From positions 1 to 12,410 of the forward strand of contig JANPJV010000226.1 in assembly GCA_031425695.1 (NCBI GenBank): a stretch of DNA of 12,410 nt, read 5' to 3'. The DNA comes from JANPJV01 sp031425695 (GTDB taxonomy: Bacteria; Pseudomonadota; Gammaproteobacteria; Xanthomonadales; SZUA-5). Within the stretch, counting starts at the first letter, position 1; each line of letters begins with the position of its first letter. This document shows positions 12,345-12,410 of this stretch, one piece after another. The notes below the pieces were generated by a model. That model saw only the letters and a program-made list of their open reading frames with translations, was not told the DNA's origin and ran no database searches. The translations under genes were made by a program, and so were the position numbers.

Positions 12345-12410
12345 GTGCGGCGCGGGGGGGCGGGCCATGTACGGGCGCGGTAACACCGGGGGGGGGGAAA
12401 ACCGACCCAC
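12345..12410. other. Low-quality G-rich contig end
   Basis: Beyond the cysG leader the sequence falls into G-runs (seven G near 12353, ten G near 12389) with no coding sense on either strand, mirroring the left end. No upstream gene of cysG can be read from it. Confidence 0.6.

Overview
The window is a high-GC fragment (about two thirds G+C by eye) that looks like a gammaproteobacterial chromosome, most likely Xanthomonadales/Lysobacterales-like. This placement is an inference from a MoeB with an N-terminal rhodanese domain, the FolD and CysG sequence types, and GTAG-headed palindromic repeats. About the first 130 and last 65 bases are runs of G with degraded coding sense. They look like low-quality contig ends, not biology.

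Layout from left to right: the 3' part of moeA and an overlapping rhodanese-moeB fusion (molybdenum cofactor synthesis); a palindromic repeat block; a small DUF1244 gene on the minus strand; folD (one-carbon/folate metabolism); a paired REP element; then a tightly overlapping four-gene operon, tatT-dctP-dctQ-dctM, encoding a TRAP-T transporter (lipoprotein TatT, periplasmic binding protein, small and large membrane subunits). A second CAGATT palindrome follows. Next come two minus-strand genes, an enoyl-CoA hydratase-family protein and a three-helix membrane protein. After these there is a 313-base intergenic stretch with a perfect 7-bp tandem array, a plus-strand exported di-heme cytochrome c peroxidase-family protein, a REP-type inverted pair that supplies terminators, and minus-strand cysG (siroheme synthase).

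Most genes are housekeeping or ordinary accessory metabolism. The interesting content is in two places. First, every convergent gene junction (moeB/DUF1244, dctM/membrane protein, peroxidase/cysG) is filled by a long palindromic repeat. One REP family shows compensatory stem changes between copies, and another has been positioned so that its hairpin and T-run end the adjacent genes. Second, several proteins depart from their family's functional signature: the TRAP binding protein has Trp where organic-acid binders have the ligand Arg, the enoyl-CoA hydratase homologue lacks both catalytic glutamates, and the peroxidase carries a C-terminal extension of about 150 residues. I see no CRISPR array, tRNA, rRNA, transposase or phage gene.
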